DNA of 64,000 nt, taken from Mycolicibacterium sp. TY81 (lineage in GTDB: Bacteria > Actinomycetota > Actinomycetes > Mycobacteriales > Mycobacteriaceae). The notes beneath the pieces were generated by a model. The model saw nothing but the letters and a program-made list of their open reading frames with translations, was not told the DNA's origin and did no database searches. The first letter of the stretch is position 1. Each line of letters begins with the position of its first letter. A program made the translations under genes and the position numbers. Below, in pieces: positions 28,210-36,600 of this stretch. The DNA lies in NCBI RefSeq assembly GCF_018326285.1, contig NZ_AP023362.1, positions 3,906,001 through 3,970,000 on the forward strand, in the 5' to 3' direction.

Positions 28210-28564
28210 AGCTCCAAAGTTCGGCTTCGGCCAGGGATTGTCGGATGGATGTACTCGAGGTACTGCATCAGAGTAAGCGGTCGGCCGGGCTCTTTGCACG
28301 TCGGATGGAGCTCGTCTCGATTTCACCAGAGCGACACTTCGGCGTGTCGGCTGGCAAACGCCCGCCGATGTGTGATAGGCCCAGATTCCCGGTGATTTCA
28401 GCACCGCCGGGCGGCGCCGTGCTGACCAGGCAATTCAGCCAAAGATGGTGCCCGCCAAGATGTTTGGGCAACACCACCGCGCCCGCGGCCGAATACCCTC
28501 CGCGACAAAGCAATTCACGACGCAGAGCGGGCTCTGCGCCGTGAACGGTGGACGGGCCGCGGGG
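28210..28564. other. 355-bp region without a gene, upstream of the L,D-transpeptidase
   Basis: No credible ORF on either strand: the longer frames have no family match or ribosome binding site. It should carry the minus-strand promoter of the L,D-transpeptidase and the 3' end of the following secreted protein. No strong -35/-10 pair, hairpin or repeat was seen. Confidence 0.5.
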
Positions 28565-29617
28565 CTACTGCGCCGCGAATCGATTGAGGGTGCCGCCGTG
28601 CATCGCGCGACCTGCGCGGGCCTGCCGGAAGCCGATCAGCCCACCGGCGCCGGTCAGCACCAACAGGCCGGTGAAACCCGGAACTGCGACAGCGGCGACC
28701 TCACTCAGGCCGGCCGCGCGGAGGTCGTCGGAATAGCCGGCCCGGTACGGCGCCGCCGCGACGATCGCGTTGTCGGCCGCGAACACCCGGTCAGCCGGTG
28801 CCGGGGCGCGCCCCGGCAGTTCCCCGGTGCCGCCGGAGTGGCCGGCGAAACGCGAATCCGTCTGCGCCCCACCGGATGCCACGGGCTCGACGCGGGTCCC
28901 GAAGTCGCGGCCGGTGGACACGGCGCGCGGCACTCCGGTCACCGGCGTGCCGACCGGCGACGACAGCTCGGCCACGGCGGAGGCCCACCCGTCGACCACG
29001 GGCAGCGCTTGCGCGACAGCAAACCCCGGCAACGCGGCCACGGTTCGGATCGGTTCACCCAATGCTGCCGGCAGCGGCCCCGTCAGCGCCGTCACCGGCG
29101 CCAGTGGCGCATCCGCCACGACGAGTGCGGTCTGACCGGCCGCGGCACTCGCCGCGGCCAACGGTACGGAGACCGACTGGACCGACGGCGCGGTGGTGGG
29201 AGTTTCGGCAATGCTCGCGGGTTCGCTGGCCGGTGCGCTCTGCGTCGTGTTCACGACGCCCGAAGGCAGGGCGGCCGACGTGCTCGAGGACGACGTCGCC
29301 GACGAGATGTTGGAGCCGTTGCGGCCGTCGCCGAATTTGGGCGTCAGTTGCTGGCCCGGAGAGGGCGTGACTCCGAAGCCGGTGAGCGCACCGGTTCCGA
29401 CAGTGGTGGCGGTGGTGGTCAGCCCGCCGAACGCCTTGCGGAGGTCCCCAAGGGAAGACAGGCCCGGGCGCGACGTTCCCGAGCTGTCCCCACCTGCATC
29501 ACCAGAAACACTGGGAGAGAGCGGCATATCGATCGGTGCAGCGCTCGCCACGCCGACACTGATAACCGGTGCGGCGACCAGCCAGGTCACCGCTGCCATG
29601 CGCAGGTGCGTCGCCAC
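28565..29617 (-). CDS. Secreted Ala/Ser/Thr-rich protein with C-terminal membrane anchor, hypothetical
   Basis: 350 residues. Signal peptide at residues 1-27 (WLVAAPVISVGVASAAP). The mature part is low-complexity, rich in Ala, Ser, Thr, Pro and Gly, with no Cys and no recognised catalytic motif. The C terminus has one TM helix (VAAVAVPGFTGLLVLTGAGGLIGF, about residues 306-329) followed by positive residues (RQARAGR), an arrangement that would leave the protein anchored with its domain outside the membrane. LPXTG-type sorting is not seen. The protein has the general composition of mycobacterial PE/PPE-like or proline-rich exported proteins but lacks their N-terminal domains. Function unknown. 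Confidence 0.75.
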   Translation of the reverse strand: MATHLRMAAVTWLVAAPVISVGVASAAPIDMPLSPSVSGDAGGDSSGTSRPGLSSLGDLRKAFGGLTTTATTVGTGALTGFGVTPSPGQQLTPKFGDGRNGSNISSATSSSSTSAALPSGVVNTTQSAPASEPASIAETPTTAPSVQSVSVPLAAASAAAGQTALVVADAPLAPVTALTGPLPAALGEPIRTVAALPGFAVAQALPVVDGWASAVAELSSPVGTPVTGVPRAVSTGRDFGTRVEPVASGGAQTDSRFAGHSGGTGELPGRAPAPADRVFAADNAIVAAAPYRAGYSDDLRAAGLSEVAAVAVPGFTGLLVLTGAGGLIGFRQARAGRAMHGGTLNRFAAQ

Positions 29618-29737
29618 GCTGCATCCATCCTCTCGAAGCCGACTGCCAGCGGCCTCTGTCTAGTTTGCCACGAGAATTTGCTGTTGCGAAAATTTTCGTG
29701 ACATCAACAACCATATTAGGGCAGTCGGCGCGAGAAA

Positions 29738-30208
29738 TCAGAACGGCACAGTGGGCAGGTACTTGCCATCCAGGGTGATGACGGCTCGTTCGCCACCGTT
29801 GGGATCAGCAACCTTCTGCACATCGAGCCGGAAGTTGATGGCGGAGATGATGCCGTCACCGAACTGCTCGTGGACCAGCGCCTTGAGTGTGGTGCCGTAG
29901 ACCTGCAGCATTTCGTAGAACCGGTAGATGGTCGGGTCGGTGGGCACGCCACCGGGGATGGACCCGCGCGTCGGGATGGTCTGTAGCAACCGCACTGCGG
30001 CATCGTCCAGGCCCAGCAGTTCACCGACGGCCTTGGCCGACTCTTCCGGAAGCGCGTGCTGGCCGAGGACGGCGGCCGTCGTGAAGGCCACCGACAGGCC
30101 GGCCGCGTCGGCGATCTGCTGCCAGGACAGGTCCTTGCGGGTCTTGGCTTCGACGGCCGTGGCGGCGAGGAGCTGACGGGCGGTCGGGTCGAATTGTGCG
30201 TGGATCAT
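29738..30208 (-). CDS. cynS: Cyanate hydratase (cyanase)
   Basis: 156 residues from ATG 30208, which has GGAAGGAAG 8 bases upstream. The C-terminal catalytic domain is nearly identical to E. coli Cyn[21 protein letters not shown] (catalytic Arg and Glu), [11 protein letters not shown] (catalytic Ser) and [21 protein letters not shown]. The N-terminal half is a lambda-repressor-like helical domain used for decamer assembly. It converts cyanate plus bicarbonate to ammonia and CO2. It follows the small secreted gene by 44 bases, likely on one transcript under CynR. Confidence 0.97.
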   Translation of the reverse strand: MIHAQFDPTARQLLAATAVEAKTRKDLSWQQIADAAGLSVAFTTAAVLGQHALPEESAKAVGELLGLDDAAVRLLQTIPTRGSIPGGVPTDPTIYRFYEMLQVYGTTLKALVHEQFGDGIISAINFRLDVQKVADPNGGERAVITLDGKYLPTVPF

Positions 30209-30252
30209 GACGGGACTTCCTTCCGGAGGGCGGGTGGTGTTTCGAGCGGGTG

Positions 30253-30480
30253 TCAGTGCTGCGCCCAGGTGCCGTACGGCACCATCGGGTTGGTGCCGAA
30301 CGGCACGTAGGGGTTGGCACCGCCGATGAAGGTGTCCTGTGCGTACACGGGAACCGGGCCGGGAAGTGCCACCGTCCCGCCGTTGTCGGCCGATGCCGGG
30401 GCGGCCAGGCCGATCGTGAGCGCGGCGAATGCGCCGACGGCCAACCCGGTTGTCATGGCGCCGAGGCTGTTCTTCTTCAT
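30253..30480 (-). CDS. Small secreted protein between cynR and cynS, unknown function
   Basis: 75 residues from ATG 30480 ([18 protein letters not shown] ahead). Signal peptide ends at about residue 32 ([14 protein letters not shown]). The mature peptide is about 43 residues, with no Cys and a repeat-like Pro-Tyr pattern: [17 protein letters not shown]. Position makes it the first gene after the cyn promoter. It could bind or sense cyanate, or simply share the promoter; nothing in the sequence tells. It resembles small Pro/Tyr-rich exported peptides of mycobacteria. Confidence 0.75.
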   Translation of the reverse strand: MKKNSLGAMTTGLAVGAFAALTIGLAAPASADNGGTVALPGPVPVYAQDTFIGGANPYVPFGTNPMVPYGTWAQH

Positions 30481-30513
30481 GATGGTGTTTCCTTTCTTGC
30501 TGCATTCACCATG

Positions 30514-30574
30514 TACGAACAGCACCTATAACGTCCAATAGCCACTTTTCACGCTTGCCATAGACAGCATCTAT
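30514..30574. promoter_or_regulatory. Probable CynR operators in the divergent cynR/cynS intergenic region
   Basis: Two related sequences lie in the 104-base divergent gap. Site 1 is 30560-30574, ATAGA-N5-TCTAT, an LTTR box with T-N11-A symmetry. Site 2 is 30514-30529; read on the minus strand both sites share the core ATAGRTGCTGT. Their spacing (about four helical turns, 45 bp) suits a LysR dimer pair bridging the promoters. Assignment to CynR follows from the arrangement (inference). Confidence 0.55.
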
Positions 30575-30584
30575 AGTTGGCGCC

Positions 30585-31493
30585 ATGGCTGGACTCGAGC
30601 TCCGTCACCTGCGGTATCTCCTCGCCGTTGCCGAACACGGCAATTTTTCCCGCGCCGCCGAGGAGCTATATGTGTCGCAACCCACGCTCTCGCAGCAGAT
30701 CAAACAGCTGGAAACGACGCTCGGCGTGCAACTCGTCGACCGCGGCGGCCGCACGGTCCGGCTGACGGATGCCGGCGCCGCTTTCGCCGAGCGCGCCCGG
30801 AGCGCACTCCGCGAACTGGCCGCCGCCGAGCGGGCCATCGAGGACGTCCAAGACCTCTCCCGCGGGCACCTGCGCCTGGGCATCACCCCGACGTTCATCA
30901 CTTATCTGATCGGCCCGCTGACGGCCGAGCTGTACGCCCGCCATCCCGGGATCACCCTGACCGTGGTCGAGATGTCCCAGGACAGCATCGAAGCGGGCCT
31001 GCTCGCCGACGATCTCGACGTGGGCATCGCGTTCGTCGGCGCTCCCGTTCCCGGCATCGAGTTCGCCGCGCTGTTCACCGAGCACCTCGGCCTCGTGGCC
31101 GGTGGGCCGCGGGCCACCGGTCTGGCGGTCCCCCTGCCGGTCCGCGCGCTGGACGATGTCCAGCTGGCGCTGCTCAGCAGTGACTTCCTCACCCGGACCC
31201 ACATCGACACCTATTTCGCGGCACACCATGTGGCCCCGCGGATCATCATCGAGGCCAACTCCGTCCAGGCCCTCACCGAGATCGTGCAGCGCACGCCGCT
31301 GGCGACGGTGCTGCCGGACGCCGTCACCCACGACCATCCGCACCTCACGCCGGTGCCACTGGACCCGCCCATTCCGACCCGGACCGTCGCGATCCTGCGC
31401 CGCGACGGCGGCTACCACAGCGCGGCCGCATCCGCGTTCGTGCGGCTCACGCACGAACTCGTCGCAGATCGCGGCTATGCACCGCCCGGGTGA
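30585..31493 (+). CDS. cynR: LysR-family regulator, probable CynR
   Basis: 302 residues. N-terminal winged HTH: LRHLRYLLAVAEHGNFSRAAEELYVSQPTLSQQIKQLE (about residues 6-44), followed by a periplasmic-binding-like effector domain. It is divergent from the cynS unit, the usual LysR arrangement, and has two operator-like sites between. CynR-type activators respond to cyanate (or azide). The chosen ATG at 30585 begins directly after the operator site. Confidence 0.9.
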   Translation: MAGLELRHLRYLLAVAEHGNFSRAAEELYVSQPTLSQQIKQLETTLGVQLVDRGGRTVRLTDAGAAFAERARSALRELAAAERAIEDVQDLSRGHLRLGITPTFITYLIGPLTAELYARHPGITLTVVEMSQDSIEAGLLADDLDVGIAFVGAPVPGIEFAALFTEHLGLVAGGPRATGLAVPLPVRALDDVQLALLSSDFLTRTHIDTYFAAHHVAPRIIIEANSVQALTEIVQRTPLATVLPDAVTHDHPHLTPVPLDPPIPTRTVAILRRDGGYHSAAASAFVRLTHELVADRGYAPPG

Positions 31494-31593
31494 TCGTCAG
31501 AAGAAAGCCGTGTCGCGCAAAGCAATTCACGTGCCGGCCGCACGGGGGAACTCAGACGTGAACGTTCCTCCCACTCTCAATTTATGGCACACC

Positions 31594-31617
31594 CCGGGGC
31601 TTGCGGCAAGGCCCCGG
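31594..31617. terminator. GC-rich hairpin between cynR and arr
   Basis: CCGGGGCTTG (31594-31603) and CAAGGCCCCGG (31607-31617) form a 10-bp stem with one bulged base and a three-base CGG loop. It lies 50 bases before arr and 101 after cynR. No T run follows, so it could be a terminator for cynR or a leader structure of arr. Confidence 0.4.
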
Positions 31618-31666
31618 TGGTGCCGCACAATCGTCCGGCCAGTCGGTACGACGAATGGGGGATGTC

Positions 31667-32095
31667 ATGACGAACACGCCGAAGCCTTTTGAAGTGCATG
31701 AGTCGGGCGCGCTGCTGCACGGCACCAAGGCCGACCTCGCGGTGGGTGATCTGCTGCAGCCCGGGTGGGAATCGAACTACGAGACCGGCCGCGTCTCGAA
31801 CCACGTCTACGTCACGCGGACACTGGACGCCGCGGCCTGGGGAGCCGAACTCGCGGCCGGCGACGGTCGCTGCCGCATCTACATCGTCGAGCCGCTGGGC
31901 GAGCTGGAGGACGACCCCAACGTGACGGACAAGAAACTGCCGGGCAACCCGACGCACTCCTACCGCACCCGCGAGCCGGTTCGCATCGTCGGTGAACTCA
32001 CCGATTGGGTCGGGCATTCACCGGAGCAGATTCAGGCGATGCGCGACGGCCTGGCCGACCTCCAACGCCGGGGCCTTGCCGTCATCTACGACTGA
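31667..32095 (+). CDS. arr: Rifampin ADP-ribosyltransferase Arr
   Basis: 142 residues from ATG 31667 (GGGGGA five bases before). Highly similar to the M. smegmatis Arr chain: KPFEVHESGALLHGTKADL, RVSNHVYVTRTLDAAAWGAELA, DDPNVTDKKLPGNPTHSYRT and the end LADLQRRGLAVIYD. Catalytic residues of Arr proteins, a His in the LHGTK region, a Tyr in HVYVT and an Asp in EDDPN, are present. It transfers ADP-ribose from NAD to the ansa C23 hydroxyl of rifamycins, inactivating them. Intrinsic arr is common in fast-growing mycobacteria, so this need not be a mobile gene; base composition matches its neighbours. Confidence 0.97.
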   Translation: MTNTPKPFEVHESGALLHGTKADLAVGDLLQPGWESNYETGRVSNHVYVTRTLDAAAWGAELAAGDGRCRIYIVEPLGELEDDPNVTDKKLPGNPTHSYRTREPVRIVGELTDWVGHSPEQIQAMRDGLADLQRRGLAVIYD

Positions 32096-32126
32096 CGGTC
32101 AACACCAGCCAAAGCCATCGCAACCC

Positions 32127-32158
32127 TTTTCAATCGATATCCGTAAGCCTAGACTTAC
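32127..32158 (+). promoter_or_regulatory. Promoter of the ArsR operon with overlapping GTAAG-N6-CTTAC operator
   Basis: -35 TTTTCA (32127-32132), 17-base spacer, -10 TAGACT (32150-32155). The inverted repeat GTAAG-N6-CTTAC (32143-32158) covers the -10, a natural operator for the ArsR protein just downstream. Predicted transcription starts at about 32162-32164, at the GTG start codon, so the transcript is probably leaderless, as is common in mycobacteria. Confidence 0.55.
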
Positions 32159-32163
32159 CGTTA

Positions 32164-32484
32164 GTGACTACTTACGAAACGGCCGACCCCTGGGGTGCTC
32201 TCGCCGACCGCACCCGGCGGACGATCTTCAAACGATTGGCCGCCGGGCCGCTCGCGGTCGGCGAGCTCGCCGAGGGACTGCCGGTCAGCCGGCCGGCGGT
32301 GTCCCAGCACCTCAAGGTGCTGCGTTGCGCCGGCCTGGTGACCGATCGGCAGGTCGGCACCCGGCGCATCTACCAAGTCGACCCCCGTGGCGTCGCGGCC
32401 CTGCGGGCCGAACTCGACGTGTTCTGGGACAAGACCTTGACGGCGTTCAAACAGCTGGCCGACGACGAAGGGAAACATTCATGA
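32164..32484 (+). CDS. ArsR/SmtB-family regulator
   Basis: 106 residues from GTG 32164, the only start close to the promoter. Winged HTH at about residues 10-70: WGALADRTRRTIFKRLAAG, then LAEGLPVSRPAVSQHLKVLR and DRQVGTRRIYQVDP. No CxxC or alpha3N metal site is visible, so it belongs to the non-metal group that usually sits in front of an SRPBCC/AHSA1 gene. Its stop overlaps the SRPBCC start (ATGA). It probably represses its own operon via the palindrome described. Confidence 0.92.
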   Translation: MTTYETADPWGALADRTRRTIFKRLAAGPLAVGELAEGLPVSRPAVSQHLKVLRCAGLVTDRQVGTRRIYQVDPRGVAALRAELDVFWDKTLTAFKQLADDEGKHS

Positions 32485-32957
32485 CCGAGGTGGCACCGAT
32501 CCGCAAGAGCGTCGTCGTCGAGGCGCCGGTCGACAGGGCGTTCGCGTTGTTCGTCGGCCGCTTCGACGCCATCAAACCCCGCGACCACAACCTGCTGGCA
32601 GTCCCGATCGCGGAGACGGTCTTCGAAACCCATGTGGGCGGCCACATCTACGACGTGGGCACCGACGGCAGCACGTGCCGGTGGGCACGCGTGCTGGCCT
32701 ACGAGCCGCCCAAGCTCGTGGTCTTCTCGTGGGACATCGGGCCGACATGGCAGGTCGAATCCGACCCCGACAAAACCAGCGAGGTCGAAGTGCGGTTCAC
32801 CGCCGAAGCCGACGGGCGGACGCGCGTCGATCTGGAGCACCGGCATCTGGAACGCCACGGCGCCGGCTGGCGATCGGTGGCCGACGGTGTCGACGGCGAG
32901 GCCGGCTGGCCGCTGTACCTGAACCGGTACCACGACATCGTCGCCGCGGAGGCGTGA
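32481..32957 (+). CDS. SRPBCC/AHSA1-family protein
   Basis: 158 residues: a START/Bet v1-like beta-sheet fold with a hydrophobic cavity. Typical segments: IRKSVVVEAPVDRAFALFV at the N terminus, FETHVGGHIYDVG, VLAYEPPKLVVFSWDIGPTWQ and RTRVDLEHRHLERHGAGW. Located directly after ArsR with overlapping codons, a highly conserved pairing in actinobacteria. Ligand and activity are unknown; members bind lipids or polyketides or stabilise Hsp90-type clients. Confidence 0.9.
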   Translation: MTEVAPIRKSVVVEAPVDRAFALFVGRFDAIKPRDHNLLAVPIAETVFETHVGGHIYDVGTDGSTCRWARVLAYEPPKLVVFSWDIGPTWQVESDPDKTSEVEVRFTAEADGRTRVDLEHRHLERHGAGWRSVADGVDGEAGWPLYLNRYHDIVAAEA

Positions 32958-32959
32958 CC

Positions 32960-33586
32960 ATGTCGTCGCAGCGTTCCATGCTGGACCTCGCGTACGAGGA
33001 GCGTCGCGACCTCGCCGCCTATCTGCGGACGCTGTCCGACGCTGACTGGCAGGCCCCCACGTTGTGCACCGAGTGGTCGGTGAAAGACGTTGTCGCACAT
33101 GTCGTGAGCTACGAAGAGCTCAGCATCTTCGGCCTGCTGCAGCGCTTCGTCCGGGGACGGATCGTGCGCGCCAACGAGGTAGGCGTGCGGGACTTCGCGA
33201 GCTACACCCCCGCGCAGTTGATGGACTTCCTCGAGGCCCATCTGCGTGCGCAGGGGCTCACGTCGGGGTTCGACGGGATGATCGGACTAGTCGACGGGAC
33301 TGTCCACCACCAGGACATCCGCCGGGCGCTCGGCCATCCGCGCACCATCCCGGCCGAACGCCTCGAACGCATCCTCCCGGCAGTCCCGGGCAACCCGCGA
33401 CTGGGCGCAGGAAAGCGAATCCGGGGGCTGCGGCTGCGGGCCACCGACGTCGACTGGCAGCACGGCGCGGGGCCCGAGGTGCTTGGCACGGGCGAGGCAT
33501 TGCTGATGGCGATGACCGGACGCCCGGCAGCCGTCGACGAACTGGGCGGCCCGGGTCAGCCGATTCTCGCGGCGAGATTGCGGTAA
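32960..33586 (+). CDS. Maleylpyruvate isomerase-like/DinB-fold protein (TIGR03083 type)
   Basis: 208 residues from ATG 32960; a GTG at 32954 that overlaps the upstream stop is also possible. Four-helix DinB-like fold: LDLAYEERRDLAAYLRTLSDADW, the SVKDVVAHVVSYE helix with the metal-binding His, and a VDGTVHHQDIRRALGHPR segment with the second and third His ligands. Such proteins are mycothiol-dependent, metal-binding enzymes in actinobacteria (maleylpyruvate isomerase and S-transferases). It completes the ArsR operon. Substrate unknown. Confidence 0.85.
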   Translation: MSSQRSMLDLAYEERRDLAAYLRTLSDADWQAPTLCTEWSVKDVVAHVVSYEELSIFGLLQRFVRGRIVRANEVGVRDFASYTPAQLMDFLEAHLRAQGLTSGFDGMIGLVDGTVHHQDIRRALGHPRTIPAERLERILPAVPGNPRLGAGKRIRGLRLRATDVDWQHGAGPEVLGTGEALLMAMTGRPAAVDELGGPGQPILAARLR

Positions 33587-33652
33587 TCGCACAACGCGAG
33601 AAATCAGCCGTTTGTACTGCAGACAGACGGCTGCTCATGCGGTATTCCCATT

Positions 33653-33672
33653 AGAGGGACATATGTCCCTCT
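33653..33672. promoter_or_regulatory. 20-bp perfect palindrome upstream of the beta-propeller gene
   Basis: AGAGGGACATATGTCCCTCT is exactly self-complementary. It can act as an operator (no base mismatched) or as an 8-bp stem with an ATAT loop followed by TTTC, a weak intrinsic terminator for the ArsR operon. It lies 25 bases before the ATG at 33698. Confidence 0.6.
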
Positions 33673-33697
33673 TTCGGGCCGCGCGAGAGGACCGACC

Positions 33698-36600
33698 ATG
33701 AGCAACGCCACGTACGTCGGACGGGTCGGGGGACTGGCGGTGGCACTCGGGGTCGGTTTCGCGATCGCGAGTACACCGGGTACGGCGTGGGCCGACGATG
33801 CGGCGAATCCCGGAGCCACCTCGGCGCCGGCACAGAACGCCGCGCCCGAGGCGGCCGGCGCCACGAAGCCCGGCGCGAATGCCGGCAAGAACAAGCGCCC
33901 GCCGGGCAAGGCGAGCAGCGACAAGCAGCGCGCCACGAAACCCACACCGACGGCGGCAGACAGTCCCGCGAAGACGCAGGCGACCGCGAAGACCGTCACC
34001 GGGTCCACGAAGAAGCCCACGCCGCGCGCCCTCCAGGCCGACGTGGAAACCGTGTCGGCCCCGGCACCGCGGGCGGTGGCCGCAACGGTCGTCGCGACAT
34101 CGGCGGTGACGCCGTCGGTCACGTCCACCCCGACGCAGGCGAACGGCGCGGTCAGTGTCATGTCGGCGTCGAGCCTCGAGTCGTCGGCGAACGGTGGTCC
34201 CATCGCCCCGGACTTCTCGCCGGTGGCCGCCGTGCTGGCGGCCTGGGGCACCCGCACCCGGATCGAGGCCCAGACGAAACCCGCCGCGGTCACCTCGACG
34301 AGTCAGCCCGTGGTCGCCACCGCGGCGCAACCTGTGGTCGCGACCGCCACGCAGCCGGTCCCCACGGCCGCGACGACGAACGTCCCGTCACCCTGGCTGA
34401 ACTACTCAAAGTCGATTTCGGTGGGCACCAATCCCGGCGCGGAGGTGATGGGTGCCGACGGCCGGCTGTACGTCGCCAACACCGGCAGCAACACGGTCTC
34501 GGTCATCAACACCACCACCGGAAAGCGCATCGACGCCAACCCGAGCTGGTTCTCGCAGGACATCTCGGTCGGTACCGCGCCGAGCGCACTGGCGCTGAGC
34601 CCCGACGGCACCCGGTTGTACGTCGCCAACAGCGGCAGCGGCACGGTGTCGGTCATCAACACCGTCGGCTACAAGCGCATCGACGCCAACCCGAGCACGT
34701 CGTCGAAGGACATCACGGTGGGCACCACGCCGAGCGCCTTGACGGTCGGCGCGGACGGCCGAATCTATGTGGCCAACAAGGGCAGCGGCACCGTGTCGGT
34801 CGTCGACCCCACCACCTACACCGTCACCGACACCATCGGCGTCGGTAGCCAACCGACCGCTCTCGCGCTCGGCACCGGGAAGGTGTACGTCGCCGATCAG
34901 GGCAGTAATACCGTCTCGGTGATCGACACCAGCACCCTCGGCGTCACCGGCATCGCGGTCGGCACCTCACCCACCGCGCTCGCCTTGGGCACCGGCGGCA
35001 CGCTCTATGTGGCGGGCCAGAACAGCACGCTGTCCACCATCGACACCGCCACCGGCACCGTGCTGCCCGGCGCGGTCGCGGTGGGTCCCGCCCCCAGCTC
35101 GGTGGCCGTCAGCGCCGACGGCAGCATCGCCTACGTCGCCAACGGCAACGACACCGTCTCGGTGATCAACACCGCCACCTCGGCCGTCGTCAGCACCGTC
35201 CGGTTCGACACCGATGCCGCCGGTGGCCACGCCGTCGCCGTCGCCCCGGGCGGCGCCGTCTACGTCACCGACGCGACCGACCGCACCGTGCGTGTGCTCG
35301 TGCCGCCCTCGCTCATCGCGACGTCGGTGACGAAGATCGGGAGCGTCGGCGTCTCGGGCGTCGGCTCGACCCTGTTGAGCACCGACGGCACTCGCGCGCT
35401 GGTCATCACCGGCCCCTCGCCCATCTCGACGACCAGCACCACCCGCGTCGCGGTGATCGACACCGCGACCGGCAAGCAGGTCGGCAGCACGGTGTCCATC
35501 GCCGGCAAGCCCGTCGTCCCGGCATTCAGCGCCGACGGCACGCGGGCCGTGATCACCGCCGCGGGCACCGCGACGACACAGCTGGCGGTGATCGACCTCG
35601 CGACCGGCAAGCAGACCGGAACGACCCTCACCCTGCCGGGCGCGGTCGGCGTGCAGCTGCTGTCGGCCGACGGCAGCCGCGCTCTGACCACCACCTACGG
35701 CTCGGGCACCACGCAGGTCGCGGTGATCAACACGCTCACCGGCGCCCAGACCGGCACCACTGTCTCCGTCACCGGCAACAGTCTGGAGCCGCCCGTCCTG
35801 ACTGCCGATCGCACCCGCGCCCTGATCACCACCAGCCGCCCGATCTGGGAGGCCCCGGACACCACACGGGTGGCGGTGCTCGACACCACCACGGGCACCC
35901 AACTCGGCACCACCGTCGAGATCGCCGGCAACGAGCTGGCCCCGCCGGTCCTCAACGCCGACGGCAGCCGGGCCGCGATCACCAATCAGATCAGGGATTT
36001 CGCCTCGGGCTACACCACGCAGGCGACGGTGATCAACGTCGCGACCGGCGCGCAGGTCGGCGCCACCGCGGACCTCGACGGTGAGGGCATCTCGTACGGC
36101 GCAGCGGTATTCAACGCCGCGGGCAACCGCGTCGTCTTCATGGCCCGCACGGAGGGCCCGGTCAACACGTTCACCACCCGGCTGGCGGTCCTGGACGCCG
36201 CCACCGGCGCCCCGGTCGGCACCGGTCTGGTCGTCGCCGGCGACGGGGCCCGCGAGCTCAGCGCCGACCGGACCCGCATGGTGATCACCGCGACGTCGAC
36301 CGACCCGGTCACTCAGGTGACGACCACCAAGCTCGCGACCGTCGACCTCGCCACCGGCAACCAGATCGGCGACGTCACCCTGCCCGGCACCTGGCGCTCG
36401 CTGCTGATGACGCCCGACGGCAGCCGCGCCGTCACCATCGCCGGCGACAACGCCGGGACGCACGTGGCCGTGATCAACACCCTCACCGGCGCCCAGACCG
36501 GCACCACTCTCAACCTCGCAGGCGAGGAATTCGGCTCCCGTCTCATCAGCGTCGACGGCAGCCGGGCGCTGATCACCACGTCTGTCTACAACGGGGCCAC

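Noticed and set aside
34420..35300. Regular near-identical repeats that might be a CRISPR array
   Set aside because: They are in frame, encode propeller blades and have no short direct repeats with unique spacers.
34967..36463. 498-codon minus-strand ORF opposite the beta-propeller gene
   Set aside because: It is the antisense of the repetitive coding region; no ribosome binding site or family, and the plus strand is a clear signal-peptide protein.
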